64,000 nt of DNA from Microcebus murinus (taxonomy: Eukaryota; Chordata; Mammalia; Primates; Cheirogaleidae), in the NCBI RefSeq assembly GCF_040939455.1, contig NC_134112.1, forward strand, positions 25,598,501 to 25,662,500. The letters are read 5' to 3'. How positions within the stretch are numbered: the first letter of the stretch is position 1; each line of letters begins with the position of its first letter. The notes beneath the pieces are model-generated. The model made no database searches. It was not told the DNA's origin and saw nothing but the letters and a program-made list of their open reading frames with translations. Shown here in pieces: positions 1 to 11,290 of this stretch. The translations under genes and the position numbers were made by a program.

Positions 1-29
1 AGTCACTTGTACGTGTCTACCTTTGCATT

Positions 30-245
30 AGCGAGCAGACTGGCGAGTACTGGGCACCTGCCTTGTGCCACACCTGGGTCAGGTGCTTTGCTTGTGTCTC
101 TCGTTGCATCTTCACAGCCCTGACGGGTCAGCATCGCCATCCCCGTGAGCTGGGGTTCAGGGGGTAAAGCCACTTGCCCCAGTGTTGAGTGGAGAGCTGG
201 GATTCCAACTCGGCCCGTCTGATTTCAAAGTCTTGCTCTTCCTGC
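30..245 (-). repeat. MIR SINE relic
   Basis: Read on the minus strand the segment follows the MIR core: a 'ctgggattc(c)aactc' tract near 200-215 and 'aagccacttgcccc' near 167-180 match the antisense of the MIR tRNA-derived and core parts. It is strongly diverged, as expected of an old mammalian SINE. Boundaries are approximate. Confidence 0.5.
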
Positions 246-1204
246 CACACCCACCACACAGAGGCCCGGTAGATAAGGCCTCTCGAGTGGGCCCAGGGCC
301 TGTGGACAGTGGCCTTGGCTTGGCTGTGCGTCCTTCCCCAGGAGCAGGGTCCAGCCCCGGCTTTGCGGTTCCCACTGAGCCATTGAGAAGCAGGAAGTGA
401 GGCGAGGGCGCCCACGTCCCCCAGCCCGGCTTATCTGCTCTGGGGCCTTCCTGGCTCAGCCCCGTGGGGTCATGACTTGGCACATTACAGTGACCACAGC
501 GAAGCCACTGGCTTTGCCCAGGCGCTACTCAGGCCAGGAGCCTGAGGGGAAACAGGAGGGGGCGTCGGTTTGTATTGGAGGGCCAGAGAGGAGGGGATCG
601 ATCGGCATCCCAGCTTCACCCCAGCTTCCCACCGGGCTCTCTCCAGAAAATGCAGCCCTCTCCTTACTCTGCTGCTTCTCCCATTATTCCAAGAACTGGA
701 AATGGAAAGAAAATGATGTCTTACTTCCTCATACCTGGCTCACTCTTGGTTGTAAATGACAGTTCTAGAGACCACTGTCCATTGCTATTTTTCACTTGTG
801 GTGGTCAGCTGCCCCAGCTACCTGGCAGCCACTCCCCCTTCTTGGTCCCGTGTCCGGATGTTCCTCTAGAGAACCGCCCCTTCCCCTCTCTTCCCCCTTG
901 GGCTGTGGGAGGGCACTCACCCCCCGCCCAGGCATAGGGGCAGCATATGACTCAGCCGAAGCCCATTAGAACATCACATTACACTGTCCACAGGATTGAG
1001 TCAGGACATTGGTCCACTGAAATGGAAAGAACCCTTTTCTGTAACTTCTCAAAAACCATTTTGAATTGTTCACCATCAAGGGAGGCTATAAAGAAAGGTT
1101 TTCGTGTATATTTACATACCTCCTGCCATACCACTGGGGACCCCCGGCAGTACATGTCCCTTACATGAGAAGCATGGGACTGCAGGTGAATTTCCAGACT
1201 TCAC
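246..1204. other. Unique sequence, no gene recognised
   Basis: GC-rich to about 940, then AT-richer. Short open frames occur on both strands (for example 397-759 and 575-937 on plus) but overlap one another, lack splice context and resemble no protein I know. I see no repeat family here. Confidence 0.5.
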
Positions 1205-1590
1205 AGAAAGCTCTTTACAATCTGGCATAAACCAATCTATTCATCCTCAGCTCTTGCCACACTGGGTTTCTTGTCGTTTCTGAAACATGCCACACTCTGC
1301 CACTCCTCTGGACCTTTGCACAAGCTGTTCCCTTGCCTGGAATGTCTTTCCCCTTCTATACCCAGAAAATTCTACCCATGCGTCCAACTAGAACCACATC
1401 AAGTATCTCCTCAAGAAGTTTTTAACTTTCCAGAATTTTAGCTGCTCTCTCCTTGGTTAGAGCACATATCTTATCCTTGGCTTTCAGATTCTCTCTTCCT
1501 CAATAGACTATGAGCACCTCCTAAATGCCTCCATGTCCCTGGAAGCTAACACAGGGCCTGAGAAAAGTTTACTGGATGTGTGGATGGGTG
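1205..1590 (+). repeat. L2 LINE 3' portion
   Basis: The text 'ctctggacctttgcacaagctgttcccttgcctggaat' type block (1308-1343), followed by a 'caagtatctcctcaagaag' block, is the well-known L2 3' region in sense orientation. Old and diverged, with no coding capacity. Confidence 0.65.
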
Positions 1591-1834
1591 AGTAGATGGG
1601 CCATTGAGCTTAGAAAAACCAGCCCATGCAACTGGCACAGCATCCTGCTGCCCCATCAGTAACGGGAAATAACATTTAACCAGCTCTTCCATGAGTATAA
1701 TTCTATTAATTGCCAACTTCATAACAATTAATTTCATTGTCCATGCCTGTTAAACTCTCTAAATAAGGAAAGGTGGTCTTCCCCCCTAGTCTACCTGCTT
1801 CCTGACGTCAGCAGTGGAGGAGGCATCTTAGTGC

Positions 1835-2215
1835 TGCCGCAGAATGAGGCTGGATGCCCACCCACCCCATTTTCTTTCTTTCTTGGATATGTGGCTAGAT
1901 TGTACTTCCCAGCCTCCTTTGCCATTAGGTGTGGCCACGTGACAGAATTCCAACCAATGGAATATGGACAAAAGTCAAATAACCGTTTCCAAGCCTAGCC
2001 CATAAAAACCACCCACGTGAGATTCTCTGTTCCCTTTCTCCAACTCCCGGCTGGAAGTGAAGGGTTCCGAGGTCCTTAGAGGGTAATGGAGGTTCAAGGT
2101 GGAGGGAGCCAGGGTCCCTGAATTGCCATGTGGAGAGCCAATGCCACATACCCACGTTGGACTGCGTTGTAACAGAGAAAGATCATTTTACACTCTTAAA
2201 CCCAGTGGTGTCCTG
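1835..2215. repeat. Ancient interspersed repeat, family not resolved
   Basis: The block with 'tgtggccacgtgac' (1931-1944), a CCAAT-like box (1956), 'cccataaaaaccacc' and a tail near 'gagagccaatg' looks like a dispersed eutherian repeat, possibly LTR-like. I recognise the style of the sequence but cannot assign a family. An alternative is unique DNA. Confidence 0.35.
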
Positions 2216-3029
2216 AGCTGGCTTATATTAGGTTGTGAGAGCCAATTGTTACATTTTGAGGAATTTTGCAAGTCAGTTATTAAACACAGTCATTATTAAA
2301 AGTTAAATTATACAAACTTACAATTAAATTCATTATATTTTTTTAAAGGCAATGAATATTCAAAACCCATCCCATCCTAATCATTTTACTATATTTAACA
2401 ATTGCATAGTGCTCTTGAGCTTATTTTCATGGAAATACTATATAATGCTGGTGTTACAAACATTTCTTCCCAACTCTGCTTTCAATAATGTCATGCTGGT
2501 AGCTTGAAATCAGCCATAGTGACAAATTGGCAAACACCGCAAACGGGCTTTGCCCCCCACCCAAAACAAAAGGTTCAACATTTATCAGTACGTGATTGTG
2601 GGTTTACCTGGTACAGGAGCAAGTACCCCCTAGCATATTGACTTTCTGATTTAGGAGGAGAGAGCTTAGCAGACTAAATGCACCTTGCCTGAATGCAACT
2701 TGGCATACAGGGAAAGCAGCCTGAGCACCCACAGCTGCCCGGGCCCTGGCAGATGAAGAATCACGCTGATGCGCAACATGCCCAAGCTGAATGTGACATT
2801 GCGTGCCTGAGATCCTTGCTATTTTTCAGAGCATGAGATTATTGTGACAGAGACACAGCAGTTGTCATCGCCTGCTTTCGCATGCGTTGGGTGACAAGTG
2901 TGAGTAAGAGAGAATGGAAGTACAGATGCTGATTTCAACACACAGCTCTTGCTAGAGAATACAAAAATGGAGACACTCTTGGCTCCTGCCCTGAATTCTT
3001 TGGGGAAGGGAATTTCTCCATGTTTTAAC
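2216..3029. other. Unique AT-rich sequence
   Basis: No gene or repeat family recognised. Composition is AT-rich to about 2520 and more mixed after that. Minus-strand open frames at 2819-3341 overlap in several frames and look accidental. Confidence 0.45.
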
Positions 3030-3190
3030 TCTCGGCACGAGCGCGCACATTGGCACCGGTCTCTGGAGTGGACCTGTGCAGAGCGCAGCCGCTGAGAAGG
3101 GCGGAAGCCAGCGGCCAAGACAGGTCCCGGCTGCAGGTGTGAGGACAGCAGGCTTTGGGCCAGAGCCTGATCCGCGGCGTTTGGAATTCG
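3030..3190. promoter_or_regulatory. CpG-dense patch, candidate regulatory element
   Basis: About 14 CpG dinucleotides fall within roughly 160 bases, in a genome where CpG is otherwise scarce, with clusters such as GAGCGCGCAC and CCGCGGCG. The patch is shorter than a classical CpG island. No TATA box or initiator can be assigned. It lies outside recognisable repeats, so the CpGs are not explained by a young Alu. A promoter, enhancer or chance retention are all possible. Confidence 0.3.
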
Positions 3191-3839
3191 CCAGGTCTGC
3201 ACATGGCAAAATGATCCAAATAATTATCCTTTGTGGAAGCCATAATATTTCACTTAGAGCAAGGCAGTCGGATCCTTGGGCAGCTCGGCCCTCCTCCGCA
3301 GGATATAAACTGCTGAAGTAGACCCCAGAGTGCAGGGCCATTTACGAAGACATCACGCAATTCGCAGGACGTTTCAGTGCAGACACTGAATGAACTAATT
3401 CTGCTAATAGAGTATTTGATTTAATGGCACATTAAAGGGGAAAGGGGAGTGCTGAACACATCCTTCAGCTCAGCAGCTGATGGGTTACTGTAGATATCAT
3501 AAGCGAAGGAGCCAATTCTCCCCTGCCTTCAGAACAAGCGAGAGTCGCCAGAGCAGAGGCGGGTCATTTTGCAAGTCGAGTTTTAGTTCAGCAGCTTGGA
3601 GCAGAAGTCATCAGATTCATACTGTTCTTCTGAAACAAAGTTTATAATGACTGGTTAGAAAGACTCTGACCCATACAGTGACCAAGAGTTTCTTTCCCTT
3701 TTTGCAAAAAAAAAAAAAAAGCCAGATCATGCTAGAGTGGAATGAAATAGAAATAAGGGTCACTTGGTGGATCATCACGTTTCCTTCTGAGTCATTTGTT
3801 TTTGGTCTTTTGCCCTTTGGTTCCTTCTGTCATTTTTGA
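3191..3839. other. Repeat-free sequence next to CpG patch
   Basis: Contains AATAATTATCC and CCTTTGTGG (SOX-like) near 3219-3236, then unique sequence with an A15 run near 3706-3720. The lack of repeat decay and the motif density suggest possible conserved noncoding DNA, but conservation cannot be judged from one sequence. Confidence 0.3.
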
Positions 3840-4065
3840 GTGCTCCCAATATGCCAGACTCCTCGCTAAGCTCCTTACATGTGTGTACATGGATTGACAT
3901 GCGTTTCCTGGTTTAGCCTGGGAGGGAGGTGCTATCACAAGCCTGTTTTACAGATGAAGGAATCTAAGTACAGAGAAACAAAGTAAATTTCTCAAGGCCC
4001 CACAGCTTAGTCAGGGGGAAGAACTGGGATTTAAACCTGACCCCCAGAAGCTGGATTCTTAATTA
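3840..4065 (-). repeat. MIR SINE relic
   Basis: Antisense MIR: 'ttttacagatgaaggaatctaagtacagag' type text (3946-3976), then 'caaggccccacagcttag' and 'ctgggatttaaacc'. Diverged; ends approximate. Confidence 0.65.
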
Positions 4066-4800
4066 ATCCTACAAAGAACTGTCCTTTCAGCTGGAAGGTA
4101 GAGGCTAGCAGGGCTCAGCAAACACCATCACCCCTAAAAATTCCCAAGCTGAAGTCATTTGTTTAGAGAATCAAGCAAATACATGTGTGTATGTGTAACC
4201 TCCAAAACATATATATTTGGAGCAAAACTTTTCATTTTTCAATTTTAGATTTAGTTCTTCAATTAAAAAAAAAAAGTCTTGCCTAAAACAACCCAATGGG
4301 AGTTTTATGGCAATTAGTTTTTCAATAAAACTTTGCCATCTATCTTTTTTTCCCCCAAGAGCCAAATCCGAATCCTAATTGTAAAAAGTGGCAAATTTTA
4401 ATGATGTTGGTTTGTTCAGTCGGTAACTGTTCATAGCCCCCAGCTGCCAGGATGCTTTTTTTTGAAACTGGAATCTGATCTCCGCAGTCCCTTCAAAGGG
4501 TTTTCCATAAAGTGTGGGCTCAACTGCCCAGCACGCACCACCAAATCCTCCATTGTGGGACCCAGCTCGCCTCTCACCCCACCTGCCCAGCTCCCCCTCT
4601 GACCTGACTGTACACACTGGCTACAGCAGGCTCCTTGCAGACTCTCCAGAGCTTTGCACAATCTGCCTTCCCCATTCTTTGACTGGATAATTGAGAGTCC
4701 CTGCGGCTTCTTTGAAATCAGCTCAGTGTCAGCTCCTCCTGCCAGTCATGGTGGACTCTTTCTTCTCCCTGCCCTATCTGGGTTGGGGGCTGCCTCTATC
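4066..4800. other. Unique sequence
   Basis: No gene or repeat family recognised. Open frames here are below 85 codons and overlap on both strands. Confidence 0.4.
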
Positions 4801-4814
4801 AAAAGCCTGAGCTT

Positions 4815-5142
4815 GGCCGGGCGCTGTGGCTCATGCCTGTAATCCTAGCTCTTGGGAGGCCGAGGCGGGCGGATTGCTCAAGGTCAGGAGTTCAAAACCA
4901 GCCTGAGCAAGAGCGAGACCCCGTCTCTACTATAAATAGAAAGAAATTAATTGGCCAACTGATATATATATAAAAAAAAATTAGCCGGGCATGGTGGCGC
5001 ATGCCTGTAGTCCCAGCTACTCGGGAGGCTGAGGCAGAAGGATCACTCGAGCCCAGGACTTTGAGGTTGCTGTGAGCTAGGCTGACGCCACGGCACTCAC
5101 TCTAGCCTGTGCAACAAAGCGAGACTCTGTCTCAAAAAAAAA
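4815..5142 (+). mobile_element. Lemur-type Alu SINE, full-length dimer
   Basis: Starts GGCCGGGCGCTGTGGCTCA, has the strepsirrhine middle linker (CTATAAATAGAAAGAAATTAATTGG then TATATATATA), a right monomer from about 4981 and a 3' A run. Target-site duplication AAAAGCCTGAGCTT is present at 4801-4814 and 5143-5156. It lacks one CT in 'CTCTTGGGAGG' and has 'CACTCGAGCC' in the right arm, both shared with the copy at 57675. The B-box is CpG-decayed (GTTCAAAACC). Confidence 0.95.
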
Positions 5143-5156
5143 AAAAGCCTGAGCTT

Positions 5157-5260
5157 ACTTCTATCGTGGCACTTGTCTCATTTTGTCACCCTAAACCATG
5201 AGGACAGGGACAATGTTCTATGCAATGTGGTATCTGCAGTGCCTGGCACAGTGATTCAAC
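5157..5260 (+). repeat. L2 3' end fragment
   Basis: 'ccatgaggacagggacaatgttc' (5197-5219) followed by 'cagtgcctggcacagtg' is the terminal L2 3' UTR text in sense orientation. The sequence then becomes unique. Confidence 0.55.
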
Positions 5261-5382
5261 ACTGACTGCATGATAGAATTGTCCAGAAAGTTTGATCTGG
5301 TTGGTTAGTGGTGGGATAGGTTTGAGAACCTCTGGCCTAATTAAGGTTTGTTGACCAACTGATTGAATGGATGAATGAATAA

Positions 5383-5488
5383 GTGTGTACCTGTATTTCC
5401 AGCTTCTAAGGAGGCTGAGGCAGGAGGAGCACTTGAACCCAGGAGTCTGAGTCCAGCTGGGCAACATAGTGAGACCCCCATCTCAAAA

Positions 5489-5524
<36 letters not shown>

Positions 5525-5536
5525 GAAAGAAAGAAT
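5383..5536 (+). mobile_element. Fossil Alu monomer (FLAM-like) with A-rich and GAAA tail
   Basis: A single monomer carries 'gaggctgaggcaggaggagcacttgaaccc' type text and 'gggcaacatagtgagaccccc', without a second arm. It ends in an A20 run at about 5485 that passes into AAAAG/GAAA repeats to 5534, a typical microsatellite grown from a SINE tail. The minus-strand open frames here are the usual poly-T and Alu artefacts. Confidence 0.75.
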
Positions 5537-6112
5537 GTATGAACACACCAAGGTACACAGTCTTGAGACTCTGGCCTGCCTCCACCATCCCTGGAGACGC
5601 ATAACTCACTCTGCCCTGGAGTACTTAGAATTTGTCTAACAAGGCTTGGGCACACATGGGGTCAGGAGGCTGTGAGTTAGACCCAGATTGTTCATTGACT
5701 CTCCGTGTTTGACTTTAAGACCACAAATGAACTTCCACTTGGCCCAAGACACAAAATGAGGATGACGATTTCTCCCATAAGAAGGACCCTGAAAAATGCT
5801 TTCTGGAACTGGTCAGCAGATGCTGTGAAGTTACCAATTCTGACTCAGAATTATCTCCCTTTTCCCCTTGATCGGCTCAGAATAAGAAACACTGAAACCT
5901 TTGGTGGCAGGAAGGGGTGACAGTGCTGCCTGGTAACCACAGATGATACTTCCATGTGCTCAGGCCCAATTGTCCCAGCAGGGCCACAGCCCAGACAGAA
6001 GCTTCCTCTTTCTCCCTGTGTGCCGCATCTTGAGGTCATGGCATCGTAGGCAAGTCCGGGAAGCCAGTCATGGAAAGATCCAACCTCCTCCTCCTTCCAT
6101 TGCTCAGAACTG
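5537..6112. other. Unique sequence
   Basis: No gene or repeat recognised. The 71-codon plus frame at 5705-5920 has no splice context or known similarity. Confidence 0.4.
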
Positions 6113-6157
6113 CAGGGGGAGGGGGAGAGAGAGACAGAGGGAGCGAGAGAGAGCGTG
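6113..6157 (+). repeat. Purine-rich low-complexity tract
   Basis: GGGGGAGGGGGAGAGAGAGACAGAG followed by GAGCGAGAGAGAGCG: degenerate GA repeat with G-runs. Confidence 0.75.
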
Positions 6158-6360
6158 CCCTTGCTTAACCTGAACTCCTTTGTCCTAATTCCGAGGAGAA
6201 AAAAGCCAGAAGTCCTAGAGAGTTTAGCTCGCGGAGCCCAATCTCACAGACTATAAAATGGTTGGAGATCTCTTACATTTGAAAAATCACAGCTGCATGC
6301 TCTGCCTTCCAGCTCCAGGCAGGAGAAATGAGACAAACAAGCTTTGAAAATAAATCTGAC

Positions 6361-6534
6361 TCTCTCGCGGCTCCAGATAGCCGACAAGTGTTCGTCCATC
6401 TGCCGTGAGCGTTCACACTGTGAATTCATTGATTCGATAATGCTCTGGCATAATTGATTGAGGATGAGACTGGCTTCTTCACTGGCCTCCATGTTTGCTG
6501 TCTGCCATCTCCCAGGCGTTGCTGTCTCCACTTT
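6361..6534 (-). CDS. Candidate coding exon B, gene unknown
   Basis: On the minus strand a pyrimidine-rich acceptor (TTTTTTCCTTCCCTGTCACACAG) ends at 6535. The frame is open from 6534 (phase 0, first codon AAA) through 6361, where a weak donor (AGA|GTCAGA) lies. The same frame stays open to a TGA at 6246-6244, so this could instead be a terminal exon of 97 codons. The translation has an amphipathic helix-like stretch (core LILNQLCQSIIESMNSQ, then SRQMDEHLSAIW) that could form a coiled coil. The exon starts at a codon boundary, as candidate exon A at 40425-40564 ends at one, so the two could be joined in frame. I recognise no protein. Conserved noncoding DNA is the main alternative. Confidence 0.33.
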
Positions 6535-7461
6535 CTGTGTGACAGGGAAGGAAAAAACCAAAGATTTTTCCAGTGCTTTCCGATGGGATGACACATACAC
6601 TATTGGCTGTCCAGAGACAGTACACGTTTCCAGTTCTCGAATGGCAAGAACTGTTAGTTGTGTGCTTCCTTGCACTGAAATATTTCTCTCAGTCTTCACG
6701 AGACTGTACACATCCTCTCCACCCCGGCTGCCCTGCTGTGTTTGGAGGTAGTGAAAAAACTAGAAGTCCATTAATATGCCTGAAGTTTCTCCCTGGTAAG
6801 AGGGAGCCCGGCAGAGACCACAGACTGACACAGCACAATGGTAGCTGCGGGGACTGTCGTGTGAGATATTAGCCCGGGGAATAATACCGATCTTCCTCCT
6901 CTCAGCAACCACAACAACCCGTCCGCCTCTCTGCAATTTTGACATTCACATGTCACCGCCATTTCATTAAATGGAATCAAAACAGCTGTGAGGATTGCTG
7001 TTTTATTTTATAGCACAAAGTCATCATAACTTACTTTACAAAGCAGCTAGCAGCTAGCAAGCGCGGCTGAAATGGAAAAGCTGATTGCAGAAGGATGAAC
7101 ATGGAAGAGGGATGGACTGCTAAACGACATGGGGCTGGGGGAGCTGGGAGAGAGCCGGGAGCCCTGACTCGCTGAAAATGACCCAGGAACACACGTTCAT
7201 GTAGTCATTTGTGATTGATTATTAATAAAAGATATACTATAGGACAAGTTGAGTTTAGCGCCCAGTAAACAGACACCTGGATACTAAGATTCAGGTTAGC
7301 CTAAGACGGATAGATCACTCCTAGATGCAGAAGCTCCAGCAGTATGGGTCCATTTCCAGGGACCATTTCCTACCTGCATTACTCAGCCCCTCACCCTCAA
7401 AACAGGGTTTTGAAATCTTGGGAAGCATGACAGCTTCCTCAGCTGAATGGCATGGCCAGAG
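6535..7461. other. Repeat-free sequence around candidate exon
   Basis: No repeat recognised. It includes CAAAGATTTTTCC near the exon and AT-rich motif clusters (GATTGATTATTAATAAAAGATA near 7213-7234) of the kind seen in conserved noncoding DNA. No gene assigned. Confidence 0.3.
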
Positions 7462-7640
7462 CTGTGTGGCTAAATGGTTAAGCCATTGACTTTCAGGTGA
7501 GGCATAGGCTAGATTTGCATTCTGCCTGTGCTGCTTATTAGCTGCATGTCACCAGAAAAGTCACTTACCCTCTACTTTTCTTCTGTAGTTTACTCATATG
7601 TAAAATGGGCTTCAATAGGATAGCAAAGCTTATCAGTGCC
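7462..7640 (+). repeat. MIR SINE relic
   Basis: 'ctaaatggttaagccattgac' near 7470-7490 and, downstream, 'gctgcatgtcaccagaaaagtcacttaccc' with 'tatgtaaaatgggc' follow the sense MIR order (TGGTTAAGAGC, TGTGACCTTGGGCAAGT, TGTAAAATGGG). Confidence 0.65.
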
Positions 7641-9231
7641 CTGTGCTTATCTTCAACCTTGCCACTTCCAACTGCATTCTTTGCCTTAAGGCTTTTGCTG
7701 GTGGTCAGAGCCCACTGTGCCTGCTCCCCTCGCAGGCTGGATGCACCAGAGAATTCATGCTCCCCAGGGCAGCTCTCAATGAAGGAGATGGGAATTGATG
7801 TATAAGTATGTATTGGTGTGTAACTACTGCAGTTCTCTTGCCCCGTGACCGGCTAACTCTAAGATGCAGGTTCTACGTGGACTCCAAGACTTCTATAGTA
7901 TGATCAAGCTCTAGTTGGCCACAGTGGTGACTTCCTTAGTGACAGACCCTTTCCCAGCTGTCTCTCTTCTTTGTCTCAGTTCCCCACTCATCTTCTGGAA
8001 TTTCCTGCAATCATCTCACGCCACATCGTATTTATACAATGTGATAGATCAGTACCACATTCTGACAAAGTGAACCACTTGCTGGCCCCCAAGCCCACAA
8101 GCCACATCTCCAAGGAGACCACAGCAAATCTCTTTATCACAAACTCCATTTTCTTCTTGAATTCCAGGATATAATTGGAAATATTTCCACAGGAAAAAAT
8201 ACAGTCTGCGAATAAGTCTTCCTCTCTTAACCTTGTAGGGTCTTGTGATAATTCAGGCATTCAAAAAATGAACAACTACACAGCAAAGGCTTAGGTTTCC
8301 TTGGTAATGGCATGACTTGAGAATGAGCAGTTATTAGTGGGAAGGTGGAAGTCCAGAGCTTGTTAGCACATTTAGTTGGAACGGAGGTGTTAATGAAGGT
8401 AATGTTTGCATTTGTTTCTCATCAAGGCTAAATGAAACCGGGTAGAAGAGTCAGATCAAGTTCATCTTCTGAGATAACAAAAAAAATTCAGAGCATATAC
8501 TCTCTTAATAGAGAGACTGCTATATAGGAATAACAGCCAATATTATTATCAGTCCCCAATATTTTAACTCTGGCTTTTGGACCAGGGCATCTATGCAAAG
8601 GAGTGGCCTGGGCACCTGGGAGCTACACACAGCTACACAACACGACCTTGCACTTTGCTCGGGCTACCATTTTCCAGATGGCAGTACCAGCGTCAACTCC
8701 CTCTTGGGAGCTGATTCCTCTCTGAGGGTGTATAATCCTTGGGAAGTCTATCATTCTGATATGCATCTCAGGGTATCACTTGTTTCAATTCTTCCCCCTT
8801 TTTAATCAGTTCAAAGTCAGACCCGTTTCAAAGCTGATGGGCCAGCACCTTCCTGGGGGAGTACTCATGATCCTTTTCCTCTTCATTTAAGGGACTTAGG
8901 GATGCTTGGTAGACAGCATCTTATTGGAACCAATGAGGCCCTTATAAAGCTTAAGAGATGTTGACAAACTTACTAGGGGCTGTCACAGAATTTCTTCCCC
9001 TGGTGTTCAGGACGAGCCCATAACTTCTCTATGGAAAGGGCTGCTTCAGAAAATTGCATTCTTTATGGTGGCAATTCAGTCTCACATATGAGTCCTTGAT
9101 AGTAAAAGGTATTTAAATTTAAAAGCATGTTTTGATATAAAGTCTATGGAAACCCCCCTCCCTCCCAGGTTATTTGGATACTCTCACTAACAAAGACCTT
9201 GGGGCTGGCTGCTTCATGCCTATTTTGGTTT
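7641..9231. other. Unique sequence
   Basis: No gene or repeat family recognised. It holds short open frames only (for example 8593-8805 plus, 7988-8260 minus), none with splice context or recognisable content. Confidence 0.4.
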
Positions 9232-9520
9232 CCCATTCAATCCATTTTCACTGAAAAGGAGACATAAGCAGTGAAGCCAATATAGTTTTATTGGATCCAA
9301 TGCACTGCCACTAAAACAAATATATGTACACTCGGGCCAATACATTTTTATTAAAACAAATAGAATTTAATTCAAACCAGCATTCAATACATTTTCTCAA
9401 AGCAATGAAATTAAGCTCTACCAGTACTTCTGCTCAATATGTTTTCCCAATCAAATCCATTCGAACAAAGTGAAATATATTTATCATAGATAACACATTT
9501 TTATTAAAAACAAATTCACT
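9232..9520 (+). repeat. Degenerate ~50-bp tandem repeat, AT-rich
   Basis: A unit resembling (C/T)CAATACATTTTTATTAAAAC recurs at about 9237, 9278, 9337, 9385, 9435 and 9487, spacing about 41-59 bases. Two copies share TTTTATTAAAA(A)CAAAT. No known family recognised; it may be a decayed minisatellite. Confidence 0.45.
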
Positions 9521-10600
9521 GAAACCAAGTTTCCCTTTGAACCGATAGATAGAAATTTTAACCAATTGCACAATTAGATCATAGAAAGTGGTGTATTTTA
9601 CTTTAGCAAAAAGCATTTCTTTTCAGGTCCACTTTAAAACACACTAATGAATAATATTAAATAAAAGTTGTTCCAACGGTGTCTCTAATGGAGTATTTTT
9701 TCAAAAGTATGTCCTTTGGAGTTGAGGTACAATCTAGAAAATTAGAAAAAAAAAAACACTTAGAGAAAAAGAATAGCACTGGAATAGGATTACAATACCT
9801 TCAGATACTTAATGATTAAATATTTATTCTACCTATGTGTACTTAAGAGTGAGGTTTTTGGATGTGTTCAAATGCACAAAGACATGCTTGGGGACATTTT
9901 TCAGTTGTGTTTGCTACCATACCACATTACCCAGAAAAATCCTTCCTTATCAGTGTTCAAAAATATTATCAGTTCTCATCTGTCTGAGGTTAACTAGGGA
10001 TTACCATGCATAGAGAGAACTTGATAGAATGGAAGGTCATGTATTTATGTGGCTCTTTGAAGGGAATTTCAACTTCGGTGTCTAGATCACACACCATATT
10101 CAAGTCTTCTGAAGAACCACGCAGAAGAACTACTTCCAAATGCCACATACCTCCTTTTGGGAGGTAACAAACTCACTTACTATAAGCAAGAGTATCCAAA
10201 TACGTTCCACCTCTATGAGGGCCACTGTGCTCCTGACATGTGGCAGACACTCAGGTAGAGAAGCACATCTAGAGTAATTAGGGCCTACTTCCCTCAAGAA
10301 ATATTAGGGCTCTAATCGTGGCCTCTGGGAACCCCTCCCTGTCTGCCTTCACAGTGATCCCCACACTCTATCTTCTCTGCTTCCATCCTACTCCAAGGCA
10401 GCAGGGTCGTGGGACAGAAGCAAAGGACTCTGCTCCCCTCACTAAGCAGCCCACAGAATGTTCTATAAACCCAAACTGTGGGGTCTAGGTTCTACTTCCT
10501 CCTTCCTGTCTGAAAAAGTATAAAATGTCCACAATTCATTGGGAAAATAATTCACTGACCTTTTGGGAGCGGGCACATTGGCCTTGAATGGACCAGACCT
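9521..10600. other. Unique sequence
   Basis: AT-rich to about 10000, more mixed afterwards. Nothing recognised except short A runs (about 9746-9755). Confidence 0.4.
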
Positions 10601-10604
10601 GCCT

Positions 10605-10636
10605 TCTATCGACCTACCTATCTATCTATTTATTTA
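10605..10636 (+). repeat. CTAT/TTTA simple repeat
   Basis: CCTATCTATCTATTTATTTATT-type run abutting the poly-T side of the following antisense Alu; probably grew from its A tail. Confidence 0.7.
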
Positions 10637-10889
10637 TTTTAGAGACAGGATGTTGCTTTGTCACCCAGGCTGGAGTGCAGTGATGTGATGATAGGTCACT
10701 GCGTCCTCAAACTCAGCCTCTGGAGTAGCTAGGGTTACAGGTGTACCACATCCAGCTAATTTTTTTTTTCTATAGAGATGGGTCTCATTGTGTTGCCCAG
10801 GCTGGTCTCAAACTCCTGAGTTCAAGTGATCTTTCTGCCTCAGCCTCCCAAAGTGCTAGTATTATAGGCGTGAGCCACTACATACAGAA
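10637..10889 (-). mobile_element. Old Alu SINE, antisense
   Basis: Antisense Alu text from 'tagagacaggatgttgctttgtcacccaggctggag' through 'caaagtgctagtattataggcgtgagccac'. It lacks the strepsirrhine-specific AATTAATTGGCC linker and is considerably diverged, so it is an older, AluJ-like insertion. Confidence 0.85.
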
Positions 10890-10904
10890 TTATTTAAAAG
10901 AGTA

Positions 10905-11290
10905 AGATGTTAGAAGCCCAAATATCTATTATACAGGGGATTGGTTAAATATATTGTCAGAACATATTCCTGATACATTCTGTAGTATAAATATCAATAC
11001 AGTATCACAAGCATTCAAAGTAACATTGCAGAGATACTTAACAGAATGGGAAATATTCGTGGCATATTATTAAATTTAAAAAGTTAAAAAAATTATATAT
11101 ATTAATTTCTTTGTAAATTACTACACATAAATATTTCTTTGTAAAATAGACATGCATGTCTATGCACAGACAAAAATGTGGGAAGATGACACTAAAATAT
11201 TAACAGTGGTTAATGAGTGGTAGGGTTATATATTTCTGTCTCTTTTTAAAATATGTATTTTATAAATTTCATACAGTAAGTATTACTTCT
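10905..11290 (+). repeat. L1M-type LINE 3' fragment
   Basis: 'gaagcccaaatatctattatacaggggattggttaaat' (10913-10951) and a later 'ttaacagtggttaatgagtgg' (11200-11220) follow the sense L1M 3' end order. Diverged. Confidence 0.5.

Noticed and set aside
5341..5655. 104-codon minus frame
   Set aside because: Reads through the poly-T and Alu monomer complement.
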